Assembly (NCBI RefSeq): GCF_037042905.1
Contig: NW_026974140.1
Span: 15,922,001 to 15,986,000, forward strand
Reading direction: 5' to 3'
From: Lytechinus pictus
Lineage: Eukaryota; Echinodermata; Echinoidea; Temnopleuroida; Toxopneustidae
DNA: 64,000 nt
Shown one piece after another: positions 21,895 to 35,139 of this stretch (within the stretch, counting starts at the first letter, position 1; every line of letters starts with the position of its first letter). The notes below the pieces were generated by a model that was not told the origin of the DNA, made no database searches, and saw only the letters and a program-made list of their open reading frames with translations. The translations under genes and the position numbers were made by a program.

Positions 21895-24800
21895 TATGTT
21901 ACTCAAAGGGAAGCATCAAAACGTCCTCCTTGTAAGTTACCCCCCTCCTCGGCCCACATGGTGAGAAAAGGGTCGATATGTGACAGCGTTTTCCATCAAG
22001 CTTTTGTGAAAGCCCCCACCCTCTTCCCGGTTGTCTCGAAAGGGTGCGGTTACCCCCACTCCACTCCCGCCTTTTCACCCATACGGTGTAAATGATGATA
22101 AAGATTATGATAATGATGGTGGTGATAATAAAGAAGGGGAAGACATAGAATCTACCTTGTAAAATTCATTCCCTAAGAATGGTCCACCTCTCCCCCGCCC
22201 TTATATATTTTGTATTCTTACTATAGATACAAAATTTAAATCCCTGTTTTTTTCTTCAGAATGCTTGTGACTATTTTGCACCACGGACCTACTAGGTCGG
22301 TCCATGTTTGTATAGGCTATACTAACCGCACAATTGGGGGTTCAAATTGGCAAATTCTTGATCTTGATGCATACTTGACATTGACACATAAATATATAAA
22401 CAGCAAAATAAAACACGGCTATGTATAGTCTTGAAAGAAAAACATAAGTATTTATTTGTGATAATAGTATTTTATTATCTTCAATATGATATGAGAGTAT
22501 GATAATTCTTTTCGTTTGTAAAAGAACATTGTGCGACAGTGCACTTTACCTTGGTGCGTCAACAAACTTTGCTATTTGCACTATTAATGACCCCACAATT
22601 CTTCTATATCAAGTTATAAGTTCATTATTGAATTTGGGAAAATATGTCTCCCAAGGCAAGCCATTATGATTTTTTTTCATCAGCGTCTCGACTTTATTTA
22701 CACTCTTCTAAAAGCCACCGCACACCTGAATTTGGAATAAACTTTATAGATGTGCAAATTGAAACCGGGAACATTCCACCGTCTCGACTTTCAATGTTGA
22801 AGATTTCAGTCCTTTTTATAAGAATAAATCGAATGAAATATCTCATCGTTATGACGTCATAGCAGGCACATGATTGGGTACGATTTGAAACCATTTACGC
22901 CGCCATATTATTATGAAGGCTTATTATTATTAGCCCTACTTTCTTAACATTTAATAATGATTTTGTTACTATTTTCCAGAAAACTTGCAGAATACTATTG
23001 GTTCAAAAATTGAGAACGTTGGCCATTCGTATGCAGAGAAAAGCCACACCTCGACCGTTCTAAATGCAGTTAGTCCTATCTGCATGCCTTATGCAGCACT
23101 TTTATTCTATATTTCATTGTATTATATCTAACATAAAATTCTTTCGAAATTCAGATATGACTGTCTACTAGTTTTCTAGATTTTATTTGTGTGAATTACT
23201 GAATTTAGGGGAAAATTGCTATCGTCCTTTAATAACAGAAAAACAGCTAGGTACTATTGGCAGTATACTCAAAGTCCACTCTGTGCCCTCTCATCGACTC
23301 GGTAGTGTGTAACCGATACGTCTACCGAGAGTGAACACACCGTGGCATACAATAAGGGTGGGAAGAGGCGTAGGAAATATGATACATAAATTCTCGTGAT
23401 TTGATTCCTTACTGCAAATACAGAAAATTGAAGAGCCATTAATGATAGGAGCAGGAATGGGGCGATTCGGTGCATGCGACGACAACAAGGGGAATATAGC
23501 TCGATAGTGGTTACAGTAAAATTCATTCTCACGTTGGAAGACTCAGGAGAATACCCTGCCCTCGCGAACTAACACAATTTCAAGAGTGATCGAATTTGAT
23601 TATTTCACTTTCCAGGAAGCGAGGTATGTCGTCTGCCTGTACTATCGGTTTATCCGTGGCGCCTCCTAACATTATACCGTCTCTCTATACAGCTGTTGAT
23701 TCCCGCTAAATCACACTGCATCACGCCATGCTGTCGCTTCGTATTGTCTTCCATCTCTCGATCATCGCTCAAAGCTTCGGCTCTGATACGTGCACATCAA
23801 TGATTTCGGAAACTTGCTTGCCGTATTTGTCACCATCCGTGCGACTCAAATTTCTTCACTCAAAACATACGCAAAGTCACTTTTCCTTAAATGCTTAATT
23901 TCTTTCTCTTTAGCAGCATATTCAGACAAAGAATGCCAAATACTGTATTGGATAGGGAGATTTACTAACAAGTTTCAGGAAACGATGTTGATTAGTGTAT
24001 TTTATGTGTTTATTAAGATATAACTCTTAGCATCCATTTTAAACAAAGATTGTTATTCAAAAACACATTTTAATGACTGATATACAACGCTTGGAATCTA
24101 TTTTGCATAATCTTGTCGATGTACATGCTAATTTCCTTGCAAATTCTCAACGCATGTTGTCAAGAACAACATATATTTTAAAGGGATAGGCCTATCTTGT
24201 TTCCAAGTGCCCAGGAAAAATATCCTATACGTTGAGTATAAGACATAATTCTGTGATTTGTGTCATTATGTTATTCTAAAAATAAATCGTGACAATTAAA
24301 ACCATTATTTATGCCGAAGTGAAATGCGTCATTCTCTGTTGAATACAAAGCATATTGCCAGTTACAAAATGCAGATTGTTGATCATAAAAAATACGACAA
24401 AAATAGTTTGATTGCATCATTTATGAAATTGATTTTGCCAATCCGTATCACCCAGCCCCTGGTCATGAAAATAGAATGAATCAATTTCAATCAAAAATTG
24501 ACTTTATCTGGCTCCATTTCATATTGCGATGGATGCAATTTACACATGTATTTTGGGAGGAGTGGTGACTGGTGAGAGGTCGTGTTTGAATGCAAAGTAC
24601 AACCCAAGGTGCTATATGCATATACAAGATCATGTTTTTATAAATAAAATTGACAACATATAATGTCAAATCTAAGATTTGTTTCCTTCAACTTTTTATG
24701 AGCAAATTTTCTTCTAAAAGATTAACATTATAATTTGCAAACTTATGTCACATTGACGACATCAAATCAAAATTGATTCCATTTGATATTAACTTAAGAT

Positions 24801-25570
24801 TGTTTCCAACCCCTCGTCTACGTACAAAGTCGACAGCAGACATATTGAAACCGGATGCAATTCCTTTGCGATTGGACCAACTTCTTTTCATCAATAAGCG
24901 GTGCTGTGACGAATTCAATATTGTAAAACATGTTATTACAAATAAATACATATTTCAAACAGTCCTCGACCTCAAGTATATATATCTGCATACCGTCTGT
25001 CAATGTCAAACATGGCATCCTTGTAACGTTGATTAAACTTATTTTGCCAGTACCTGGACCTTGGAATGGTAAACCGAACTTTTTGGTAACCGACTTTCGT
25101 TTCAGGTTCATTGTTTTTCCAATCTTTCCTCTCAATAAGGTCACATTATATTTACATAGACTATCATTCACCCATAGACTGTATAGTGAAGCTGTCTTTG
25201 CAAAGAGAAAATAATGATTACCACCCGAGTAATCCACGTAAGATATTAAGGAGTTTTCGTTTCCAGGACGCTAGACGGATTCAAGAACATAGAAAATGTA
25301 TTGTCAAATGCCCATTTATGACAATGAACACAGATTATTGGTGAATCAAATCAGCAGTTTCGTCCTGAACTCTGGACAAAATAATTTAATGACATATTTG
25401 CTATATTTTCGTCAGCTCCGAAACTTCAGATGAAACTGCTGTCCCGATTGAACCAATAATTTTCGACAAAGACCTCCCAGCTGTTCATTGTCATTTGACT
25501 AGTATTTTTAATACATCTACTGTCATGACTGTGTTCTTAAATCACCTATCTACAGCATGAGCAACCGTTC
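21895..25570. other. Non-coding DNA, no supported gene
   Basis: Mostly AT-rich. Short overlapping frames at 24748-25344 on both strands show no recognisable domain and no clear splice architecture. A 'ggacctactaggtcggtcc' palindromic motif near 22286 recurs in variants near 7288, 12064 and 34588, suggesting a small interspersed repeat. Confidence 0.45.
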
Positions 25571-25571
25571 C

Positions 25572-26237
25572 CCAGGGGCCCGTTGCAGGAAGAGCTGCGT
25601 TTGATCTCAAAAATCAGTTGCAAGTCTCGAATGCACATCACATTTCATTGGTTGAAAATCAAGTTGCGTTTGATTGCAACTCTTTATGCAACGGTCCCCT
25701 GGGGCCCGTAACACAAAGCTTAGCAATGATTGTATAACATTTTCTACGATTGATTGCATTGACTACAATGTACAATCAATCGTAAAAATCAAGCGTACGA
25801 TTAATCGCTAACCTTTCGAGCCCAGGGCACCGTCTTATAAAGATTGCGATTGATCCGATCAACCACAACTATGGAAAGCCAGCAACGTCAACATCTAAAA
25901 TTGGTGGATTTCTATACAGTTATGGTTGATTGGATCAATCACAACTATTTGTAAGACGGAGCCCAGGGCACTGTCTTACAAAAAGTTACGATTGATCCAA
26001 TCAATCGTAACTCTATGGAAATCCATCAGTGTCATATTTTTTTCCGTAGGAAATTTGCACAATGTCCTTTGAAAACAAAGAGAAGCGTACTGAATTGTCA
26101 AGAAAACAGTTAATGTATGAATATACCTCAAAACTAGAAAATATTTTGAACAAACATGTATTTTAGATGTTGACGTTGCTGGCTTTCCATAGTTGTGATT
26201 GATCGGATCAATCGTAACTCTTTGTAAGACAGGGCCC
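25572..26237. repeat. Cluster of four palindromic MITEs
   Basis: Four hairpin-forming elements abut. 25572-25702 has ends CCAGGGGCCCGTTGCA and TGCAACGGTCCCCTGG. 25703-25823 has ends GGGCCCGTAACACAAAGC and its diverged complement. 25825-25963 and 25965-26237 are two copies of one family, with ends GGGCACCGTCTTA and TTGTAAGACGGAGCCC and the internal palindrome GATTGATCCAATCAATC. The last has longer arms (about 70 bp, ending near 'ggctttccatagttg'). All lie within about 820 bp upstream of the glutamine synthetase exon acceptor. Confidence 0.65.
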
Positions 26238-26422
26238 AGGTCTCTCTTCCTGACAAAAGAATGGGATATACAAAGTAAATTTGATAGCTTTAGAATACTA
26301 TTCTCATTTAAATCAATTTCTTTATAGTTTAATGCCAAACTCTGCATGACAGGGATACTAATGTACCTCCTGTTCTATTCCCGTGCAGATTCCTCCTAAG
26401 GCAAACAATTACAGAGAGCAAG

Positions 26423-27769
26423 ATGAGTCTGAGTAAGGTGTTAGAGTCTATTCATAACAACCATCTTGAGTTCATCCGTATGGAAGTCTCTGATGTATAT
26501 GGCATTGCTCGATCCCGGACTGTCCCGGCGCGCCATTTTGAAAGAACATGCAAGTCTGGGCTCTTCATGCCGATGGCCACCTATTCCTTCAATGGGGCAG
26601 GAACTGACGCAGATGAATACGGCTGCGGGTTGTGTCGAGAAGTTGGGTATGGAGATGTGAAGCTGTTTCCAGACTTAGGGACCTTTCAAGTATTACCATG
26701 GTGTGAGAATACTGGTCGAGTTCTGATGAATGCGGAGCGCGATGGGAACCCCATGATGGTGTGTCCTCGACGAATTGCAGATATCCAACTGCAGAAGTTG
26801 GAGGAAATGGGATACTCTCTCTTTTCGGCTCACGAATATGAGTTTCATGTGGTGGATGCTGAGACGCGTGAGCCTCTCTTGAAGGATGGCAATCTCTTGT
26901 CGACTCTGAGGACATACACTGATACCAAGCTTCTTCATCAGTTGATGAGAGATCTGCCAAAAGTTGGAGTAGACATCGAAAGTGCTGAAGGTGAAGGCGG
27001 GGTTGGCCAATATGAAATCACATACCGTCCAGAGTTTGGACTACGATCCGCTGATAACGCACACACATACAAGATATCAGTGAAAGAGATTGCTAGGCAA
27101 CACGGCTACATGGCATCCTTCATGTCCAAACCTTGGCCGAATCGAAGCGGTTGTTCGTCTCACTTCTGTCACTCTCTCTGGGATGCAAAGACCAAAGAAC
27201 CTCTGGTTTATGAGAAGGACAGCCCTTGTGGGATGTCCACAGTCGCTCAGCACTGGGTGGCGGGACTACTAGAGCATGCACCTTCTCTTACAATCCTTGC
27301 CTCACCGACAGTCAACTGTCTAAGTCGTCTTAAACCAAACACATTCGCGCCTATCAACGCGACCTGGGGTATTGACAACCGTACCACTGCTATACGAATC
27401 AAGATTAATGGACAGAAGGGTACCTACATCGAAAATCGAATCGGTGCCAGTGGGAGCAATCCTTATCTTCTTTTGGCAGGTACTGTCATAGCAGGAATGG
27501 ACGGCATCAAACGGAAACTACCCCTTCCTCCAGAATTGTCAGGAAGCTCGTATGAGAACGGTGATCATCCAGCGGGTCAAGAACTCCCAAATAACATGGA
27601 GAAGGCTATTGAGGCGCTCAAAGCAGATACAGTGATGGTTGAAGCACTCGGACCTGACTTCATAAAATGTTTCTTGGCAATGAAGAAGAAAGAACTTGTG
27701 GAATCCCAACAAGCTGCCACTAACAAGGACCAAGAATGGGAAATGAAGATGTTCTTTGAATATCTTTGA
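26423..27769 (+). CDS. LGSN: Lengsin-like class-I glutamine synthetase family protein
   Basis: This is an uninterrupted 448-codon frame covering a complete class-I glutamine synthetase fold: an N-terminal beta-grasp part (about 1-110) and a catalytic barrel (about 115-445). Recognisable family positions are the glutamates of HEYE (138, 140), E191 and E198 of the 'EGGVGQYE' block, H247 in 'SGCSSHFCHSLW' (usually G-M-H-x-H), PTVNCLSRLKP (295-305), NRTTAIR (319-325) and IENR (336-339). The first residue of each usual metal or substrate pair is kept; the second His of HxH is Cys249. Family members make glutamine from glutamate and ammonia using ATP, whereas vertebrate lengsin is a non-catalytic lens protein. 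Sea urchins are known to keep this class. The frame stays open upstream to an acceptor at 26388, so the exon starts at 26389. The ATG at 26423 gives the normal family start, but an N-terminal extension by splicing is possible. Confidence 0.9.
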   Translation: MSLSKVLESIHNNHLEFIRMEVSDVYGIARSRTVPARHFERTCKSGLFMPMATYSFNGAGTDADEYGCGLCREVGYGDVKLFPDLGTFQVLPWCENTGRVLMNAERDGNPMMVCPRRIADIQLQKLEEMGYSLFSAHEYEFHVVDAETREPLLKDGNLLSTLRTYTDTKLLHQLMRDLPKVGVDIESAEGEGGVGQYEITYRPEFGLRSADNAHTYKISVKEIARQHGYMASFMSKPWPNRSGCSSHFCHSLWDAKTKEPLVYEKDSPCGMSTVAQHWVAGLLEHAPSLTILASPTVNCLSRLKPNTFAPINATWGIDNRTTAIRIKINGQKGTYIENRIGASGSNPYLLLAGTVIAGMDGIKRKLPLPPELSGSSYENGDHPAGQELPNNMEKAIEALKADTVMVEALGPDFIKCFLAMKKKELVESQQAATNKDQEWEMKMFFEYL

Positions 27770-28442
27770 AAAGGTAATTAACCATTAGAACTTCCATAAT
27801 CGTCGGGTATATAGGTTCAAAGAAAAAAGTATTCCCCCAAATCCAAAATGATACTAATGTAAGGTGGTCATCGTGGAATATCGTTTTGTTGACTGCACAA
27901 GTGATGTATGACTTCTTTAAAAGAACATGTATTTATCATGATGTATTAAATTTTAGCTTGACAATGAATCACATTGATTATCAGTCATTTTTATCAAGTT
28001 TAATTTGATAATGAGGTAATGATTTTACATTATAAGAGATCAAAGCTGTTTTACTCGACCCTTTACTGAAATGCGATTAAAAATTAGTCTTCTCTAATAG
28101 GGTTTTATGATACATTTTCATCGATGTCAAAACAGTCCAAGATCTATCATTCGGTATGTAGATCAAGAATATTGTTTTGAGTGGCTTTCCTAACATTGCA
28201 CATTCCATACATTTTTTTTATTACCTCAAATACGAATGTCTTGTAGACAGTAGTTATTAAGATGACCTTGTTAAATAAATTTTGTAATTGTGTTCCGGGG
28301 TTGCCACAGAGTCAAGCTAAGCTTATAGTTGCAACCCCTGCAACCTTTTTAAAGATCTTTGCTATAGAAATGTTTTTAATATTTTGTGATATCTTATGTA
28401 TTTTCTTTGTTACTTTGTATGATTTATGAAAGTTGCAGAAAC

Positions 28443-28448
28443 AATAAA
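28443..28448 (+). terminator. Polyadenylation signal candidate for the glutamine synthetase gene
   Basis: AATAAA lies 670 bp after the stop codon. An earlier AATAAA at 28274-28279 is an alternative. Either would give a 0.5-0.7 kb AT-rich 3' UTR, which is typical. No GT-rich downstream element is clear enough to choose between them. Confidence 0.4.
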
Positions 28449-28499
28449 TTAAAAAAATGAATGAAAATGAAAAAGTATCCGAAACAGAATTTGCTTGCA

Positions 28500-30200
28500 G
28501 TGATCATGGTACCTAATCCATGTTGATTGTGTTGATCCACATAATCTTGAGAAAAAAATCAATCTTGTTTGAAAGAATTTGATCTTGATGCCTCAGAAGC
28601 ACCGGTGCCATAGCCATTTGGTAATTTCTCTTCAACGCTCACTCTAATAATGACTTGTGACTGATGTAGTTCGCAAGAATATGCGTAAGAGAATCGTTAT
28701 TATTTGATTGTTGGTACTATTCTTTATGCTCGTGATTGATTGTTTATGTTGCGGATTCTTTAAATTAATTGATTAATTGTTTACCATTGATTGATTTGAT
28801 TCGTATAGATTGATTGTTGATTTGATTGAAAGTATTTGCTTGATTTACACGTCGTTGAACATGGTTTTCATTTTATTGTTATTGTTTATACGTTGTTGAT
28901 TGAGTTTGATTGCACTGATTGTTCTACTACGTTAAATGATTGACTGTTAATAATTCATGGTTTTATAAACATGTTATTGGTTGAATGAGCAAAGTTATAA
29001 AGCCACTTTTAGTTTGTCCCTCCCCAACCCCAATCAAACTATCCCGGCACTCCCCTAACCCTCGCGGAGAACGAGATTCATGTCTTTTCAGTGATATTTA
29101 CCAACGATGCTATTGAAATCTGGGAAAATCTAAAATCATTTGCTTAAAATGTTTATGTAATTACATGATGATTCAGTGCTTAAATTACACCCAGAGACGG
29201 TTTACAGCCTTGTGAATAATTCTTGGGATGCATGTACTTTTTTGTTGGTTCAATATTATATTTGGACCTTCGCAATTTGGAGGGAAAATTTTCTTAAGGA
29301 GAAAATGTATAGTCTGCGACTATTTCGCAAATTAAAAAATAACAATATGGTGATCTTTATCTCTTACCATACGGAATTTCATGAAGAATGATGTTTGCTT
29401 ATCGTGTTTTATGTTTTATGACAATGTTTCTTGTATAGTGCAACGTAGAATTGACTTTTATACATTATATCTCAGTCTTGATTGTGAACAGCGTATAGTA
29501 GAATTCTTTCAGTCAAATTTAATACAAAGCTTTGCGTATTTTACAATTACTCTGATTGTGTATTAATTTACGCACAGATGTGACGAAACAACAGGCCTAT
29601 TTTGTGAGTTTAGACATTCTCGATAGTTGAATTTATCAAAGATTGTTTACGTAATGTTAATATGAATGAAATTTATTTTGTATAATTATTTTTTCGCATA
29701 ATAAAAACCTATAAGGTAGAATGTCTCTGTAATGATGGGTTATATTATCATTAACTATAATAATGTGCCGGTTACAAAAATGCTTGTGGATTTTATATTG
29801 AATTATATATTAATGATATCATTTGATATATATTTTGTATATTTATACTTGATATACTGTATTAAATCGAAGTGAAAAGTCAACAAAAAGTATCCCTTTT
29901 GTTAAATTTTGTGTAATTTTCAGAGAAAATTACATTGCCATAAAAAGTAATGCCAACAACTCTATGTAGTTCCGATATCATCACGTTTTGAAGGTACATG
30001 CGTCTATGGATCTTAACTTCAATTGACTTGTATTGCCTCTTCGGATGAAAAATTGTTCATTGAATTCTGGCAGTTGGTCTTAATAGCGCTCCTCGAAGCT
30101 AATGTAGCGAGTATTGAACATTGTTCAAGGAGAAAATGTGTTCAATGAATAATGTTTAACACGTTTAAAGAAGGGCAAGGTCGAGAAAGTTAAACACTAA
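28500..30200. other. Non-coding DNA, TTGATT-rich low complexity
   Basis: 28700-28960 is a degenerate TTGATTGATTTG stretch. The rest is AT-rich with no repeats or exons that I could recognise. Confidence 0.5.
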
Positions 30201-30206
30201 AATAAA

Positions 30207-30498
<292 letters not shown>

Positions 30499-30699
30499 AA
30501 GAAGAAAGAATGAAAAAGAAGAAGTATGGGAGAAGAAGGAAGAAGAGGAGATGGAGAAGGAGTGTAAAAAGCAAAAAACAGATGCGAAAGTGAAGATGGA
30601 GGAAAAGTAAGGAAGGAAGATGAAGAAGAAAAAAAGAATGGAAGAAAGATGGGTGTATGTGTGTGGGAGGAAGGGTGAGAATGGGACAGGATGGTACAT

Positions 30700-32460
30700 G
30701 GAGAGATTGGGAGACATGCAAAAAGAAACCATGAAGAGAAAAAAATTGGCATAACCCTTTTTATTGTCAATAATTACTCAAGCAGTTTGCATTTCTTCAA
30801 GTGTTACTAACTTGAAAGTCCATGAACAAATCTGACAAAATCTATCAAAGGCTTACGATATAGGAAAAGAGATTCACATTTCATATTTCATCGCATCTTG
30901 GATCATCTGAGATGGGTGGATCGAAGAGGAGGAAATGAAGAATAAGTCTCCCTCGGGGTGTATTTTGTTTATACCTTTTGAATGATGCTTCCAAGGGTAG
31001 TATGATAGATGCAGCTGCTATAGGTCTAGATTCCCAGGTACGTGGTAAAGACTGCATTAGACTGATTGACCGAGAGTTGACAATGTTAGGAAGAAAATGG
31101 CAGTCAGAGCCTATTCAATCATGCAAAGCGGAGAAGTACATCGTTACTGGCAACGATTTTTATTCAGGGTACAGTGCTTTAATACATGCATGTATTCATA
31201 ATTATACAGGATATCGCACCCCATATTGCACAAAATTTATCTACTCATGCGGAAATCGTGAATAAGAATTGAGCATGAATTCATTTTATAACGAACAATT
31301 TTTATTGTTTTTTTTTCCAGTCTCAATAATGTCACTCCATGAAAGTGTGACCATGATCGTTTCAAATTTCTGGTAAATATTGGTCTATTTTTTCAATAAT
31401 TTTCGCGAAAAATTGTTTTTACTCGAAATCGAAAAGGGTAAATGCTCTTGAGATCGTACAAAATAATCTTCTGCTTTCGACTTAGTGAAAGTGTACTTAA
31501 AATTTCGAAAATAGGGTATGTGTACTTGGAAAGTAACAAGTAGAATAGTTTTGTATTTGTAAATGGATCGCATTCTGGGTTGCAGAATGATTATGCTATA
31601 ACGGGGCAGTCATTAGTTCCCGGTATTAGTTATTGCTAAGAAAGTAAAAGAAGAGAAAAGGAGAGAATGAGGGCGAGGGCTGACAGATTGACAGTCAGAG
31701 GCTATAGCAAGAGAATTAGAGTAGGCGAAAGAACAATAATTTTCTTCTATAACTGAAATGAAGATTAGATTTGATGGGGAATTCCGAAAAGCAAAATAAA
31801 GAGGCGAATACAACTAACAAAAATGAGAATATATAAACAAAAGAAGAATCGAGTAACGGTGAAGGAGAAGGCCTCGAAGGACGCCTACGACCATACCATG
31901 CTAAATATAGTGTGGAAAAGGAAAAATATACATGGCCGCATGTCGTTTGATCTTTTGAAAAAATAATAATTGCAAGAAATGCATTTACTGAAATCAATCA
32001 AAACCAATAATTGTTCCTTAAATTTTCTATGCTTTCTTGTCTTAAAATTTGTTTTCAATTCCACCAATTAGACCTACTTCTAAATGTTATAAATAATTCA
32101 TTTGTTATGATAAAGAGTTAAAATTGATATATATATATGCTTTTAAAAAGTCAGTAAAGATGATGTAATGAACAACGAATATCTATCGGTAACATTTATC
32201 TTTTAAATTAGCTTATAATTAAATTCTTTAACATCATTTTTAAAGACATATCCCATGTTTTATGTCCAGAGTTTCTAAACAGACAATTTCTTGAACAATG
32301 ACAGGGATCACTCTTGGAAATAGTTAAACTCAATCCTAGCACACGATTATGCGGATTTGCGCCCTCTCGCATTCGAATGATAAACGTGTCATATATCGTT
32401 CTTGGGTCAAATGTCTTGTTTTGTTTTTGTTCAACCAGTGTGAAATTAAGTATATATTCT
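30700..32460. other. Non-coding DNA, no supported gene
   Basis: Short frames such as 30978-31265 have no recognisable motif. AT-rich with no repeat structure identified. Confidence 0.45.
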
Positions 32461-32465
32461 TAAAG

Positions 32466-32690
32466 CATAGGCGGATCCAAGTGCCCCCCCCCCCCTTATT
32501 GGCGGAACAAAAAAAAAGGGGGGAAGAAAAAAGAAAGAAAATGAGGGGAGAAAAAGAAGAGGAAAAATAAAAGGAGGAAGACTAGTGAATAAAATAAGGT
32601 GAGGGGAAGACTTGGAAAATAATTTGTTAAAAAATCTTTCATATCACCATATAAAATTTCGCTCGCGCTTGCGCTCGCATTGCCTGTTCG
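32466..32690. repeat. hAT-like element fragment with one GC-core monomer
   Basis: GGCGGATCCAAGTGCCCCCC at 32470 resembles the left end of the element at 34882. It is followed by purine-rich DNA and a reversed core 'GCTCGCGCTTGCGCTCGCAT' near 32660. No matching right end was found nearby, so this is a truncated or broken copy. Confidence 0.45.
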
Positions 32691-32699
32691 ATGAGATAC

Positions 32700-34880
32700 A
32701 TATCTTGCTCAATAGGCGATATTTGATAATAAAATTAAGGTCGTAACAATGAATTTGCAGATTATCAGTGAAAGGGCTGATGTGCAAATTAAAGGCGTTT
32801 CGGAGGCAATGTCCAAACCTATTAAACCTAGAAAAAAAAGTCTAGAAGAGACGGTTATTCACACGCCTATTTGGAATGAAAAGGGACTTTTTCTCATCTG
32901 ATTCCTAATGTATTTTCCATTATATCTGAAGATGGGGGAAACCCCATGTAAGTTGAATAATCATCAAAACACGTTTCTGTCTAGTGTAAGCTCAAATCTT
33001 TTGCCATCGGTAGGCTCATGCATATATCCAAACACTCTGACTAAACTCAAAGCAAATAACAATACCCTGAGAGAGAGAGAGAGAGGGGGGGGGGGGAGAT
33101 CCACAATGGTATACTATTTTTTTTTAAACCCTCATCAACGTCATTATTATCATCTCATCGACATCATTATCAGGCGCGGGTCCATGGGTGTCTAGCGTGT
33201 CCTCCCCGTCCCCCTTTTACTGTCATATTTTAATTTTTTTTTACTGGAAAATGGTCTTGGGTCTTGGTCTTGCATTTCTGTGATTTTTGTTAGAAAATAC
33301 CCCCACCTCTCTCATGCCTCTGGTCCCTTATCCTTATCCTTCCCTGATAAAAAATACTTTAAGGTAAAAAGCCAGTATCATTTGAGACAAGGTGAGACAT
33401 GATATTGGGAAAAGGTGCGTACCCACTTGAATTCGCAACATTACTTACCATCATCATTGGTGTCGACGTCATTATTGATGCAGTGTGTCATAGTTCCAAA
33501 GAAAATCAAGATGATAATGAAATAATTCCTAATTTTATTTTTATTGTAATTAAAGAGGCGTATCATAACTTAAACCCTTGAAAACCACATAATTAGTGTC
33601 AACCCCGTTTCAGATATTGGGAGCTAGATTTTCACGACCAAGAAGAAAAAAGAGAACACGAAAGAAAAGAGAGAATTGTGAAATATGATATTGTTTTCTG
33701 AATATCATGTCAAAATCTATCACGAAATTTGATTTTTGTAAAAACAATTTAGATGACAAGTAGAAAAGGATCTCCATTCCAAAGAGAGACTTATTTTTAT
33801 ATCATCCTCACCTCTGAAAGGGGCACATGCAAGAGGGGGTGCTGCTGTTGTTTTCATGTTTGGGGTAAATTCGGGGATGATGTGTCCTCTGTGCACCCCA
33901 CTCCACTCTTCGTACCTCGATCGTATAGGTCCATCAAAGCCAAGCTATAGTTCGCACATTGGACGACGTGAAAAGGCATAAATATTTTGATGGTTGAAAA
34001 GCTCTTGTAAAAATGCCAAGATCGTAGTGTGGTATAAACCAAATGCAACCGTCACACTAACGAAACCGACTCCAAACCGACCTATGGTATGACATTGGTA
34101 ATATGGTCGGTCTAGAGTCAGTGTGGCTGCGGCATATGTATATGCCTGAACTAAGTCCTTTAGACCACTGTCATAATAATCTATACCTTTTCCGGTATAA
34201 TGTCATGTTCAATCACGTATTCGTTTCCTTCAAAAACAGCAGGAAAATACTTTCAATATCGTGTGATGGTCTAATCATGGTCTTGTGTTAGAACCAGATC
34301 GAACCGCTCTATTATTATTTAAAACAAAGTTTCACCAAAATTACACCCTCATTATTTCAAATCTCAATGAAATGGTATAACTTCGTACCATGCTTAATTT
34401 CATTCGATGCTGCCCCCCCCCCCCCCGGTAAAATCACGAATATATTTTGTATCGACAGCGTTATCTTGTTTATGCTGATACTTTGGTAAATTTGCAAGCC
34501 TTAGAGAAGTATTTTGAGGTGTGAGTTTTGCAAGGAGTCAAGCAATCAAAAAATCCAACGATGCTTGTAGGACTATGTCTGTTCATTGGTCCATGGACCT
34601 AATATAGTAGGTCCATGATCGGTCCAAGTGAATAAATTAATACGCTCCACGCTATATGTTATTAGTTGCATGTGGCAAGACAGAAAATCCATTACTCAAA
34701 GTCGTACACAAAAGCAATATCCTTATCAAGCCGATTCTTAAAGAATTTACAGAAGGTGCTGAAACCAATTTTTCTGGTAGACTGTTCATAGACGCCCCCA
34801 AATAAACAAATAAAAATAAATGAATGAATAAAAATACAAAAATGAATAGAAATAAAAATTGTAGTTATAGAGCGTTGAAT
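32700..34880. other. Repeat-rich non-coding DNA
   Basis: Contains a GA/G-run microsatellite (33071-33100), a possible hAT-type left end at 33173 (caggcgcgggtccatggg) without a partner, an AAGAAAAAAGAGAAC/'gtgaaatatgatattg' fragment at 33640-33720, and an imperfect inverted pair ('cactaacgaaaccgactcc' near 34053 and 'ggtcggtctagagtcagtg' near 34108). No gene was recognised. Confidence 0.45.
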
Positions 34881-34881
34881 T

Positions 34882-35127
34882 CAGGCGCGGATCCAGGGGG
34901 GGGGGGCACGTGCCCCCCCCCCCCCCTTTGAGAAGCAAAATTAAAATTTGTAATGTAAAATGCCAATTGAAGACCTTTTTTTTACTATCTTTTTTTTGCT
35001 TGTCAATTTTTTTCGGATACAAAATATCCTTAATTTGTGGTTAAAAACCTTTTTTTTTGGCTTGTGAAAATTTTCCTCCGAAAAATTTGTCCCCCCCCCC
35101 CTTTGGAAAATCCTGGATCCGCCCCTG
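34882..35127. mobile_element. 246-bp hAT-like MITE with exact 8-bp TSD
   Basis: The ends CAGGCGCGGATCCAGG and CCTGGATCCGCCCCTG are inverted. GTTGAATT occurs on both sides (34874-34881 and 35128-35135). The interior has poly-G/poly-C runs directly inside each end and 'ttttttgcttgtcaattttt', similar to the interior of the element at 8067-8329. There is no coding capacity. Confidence 0.82.
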
Positions 35128-35139
35128 GTTGAATTTGAT

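Noticed and set aside
26589..27010. Minus-strand frames inside the glutamine synthetase exon
   Set aside because: Antisense shadows of a clear coding frame; no independent motifs or promoters.
30978..31265. 95-codon frame with a donor-like GTACGT, considered as an exon
   Set aside because: No recognised domain, no acceptor or partner exons, and composition like background.
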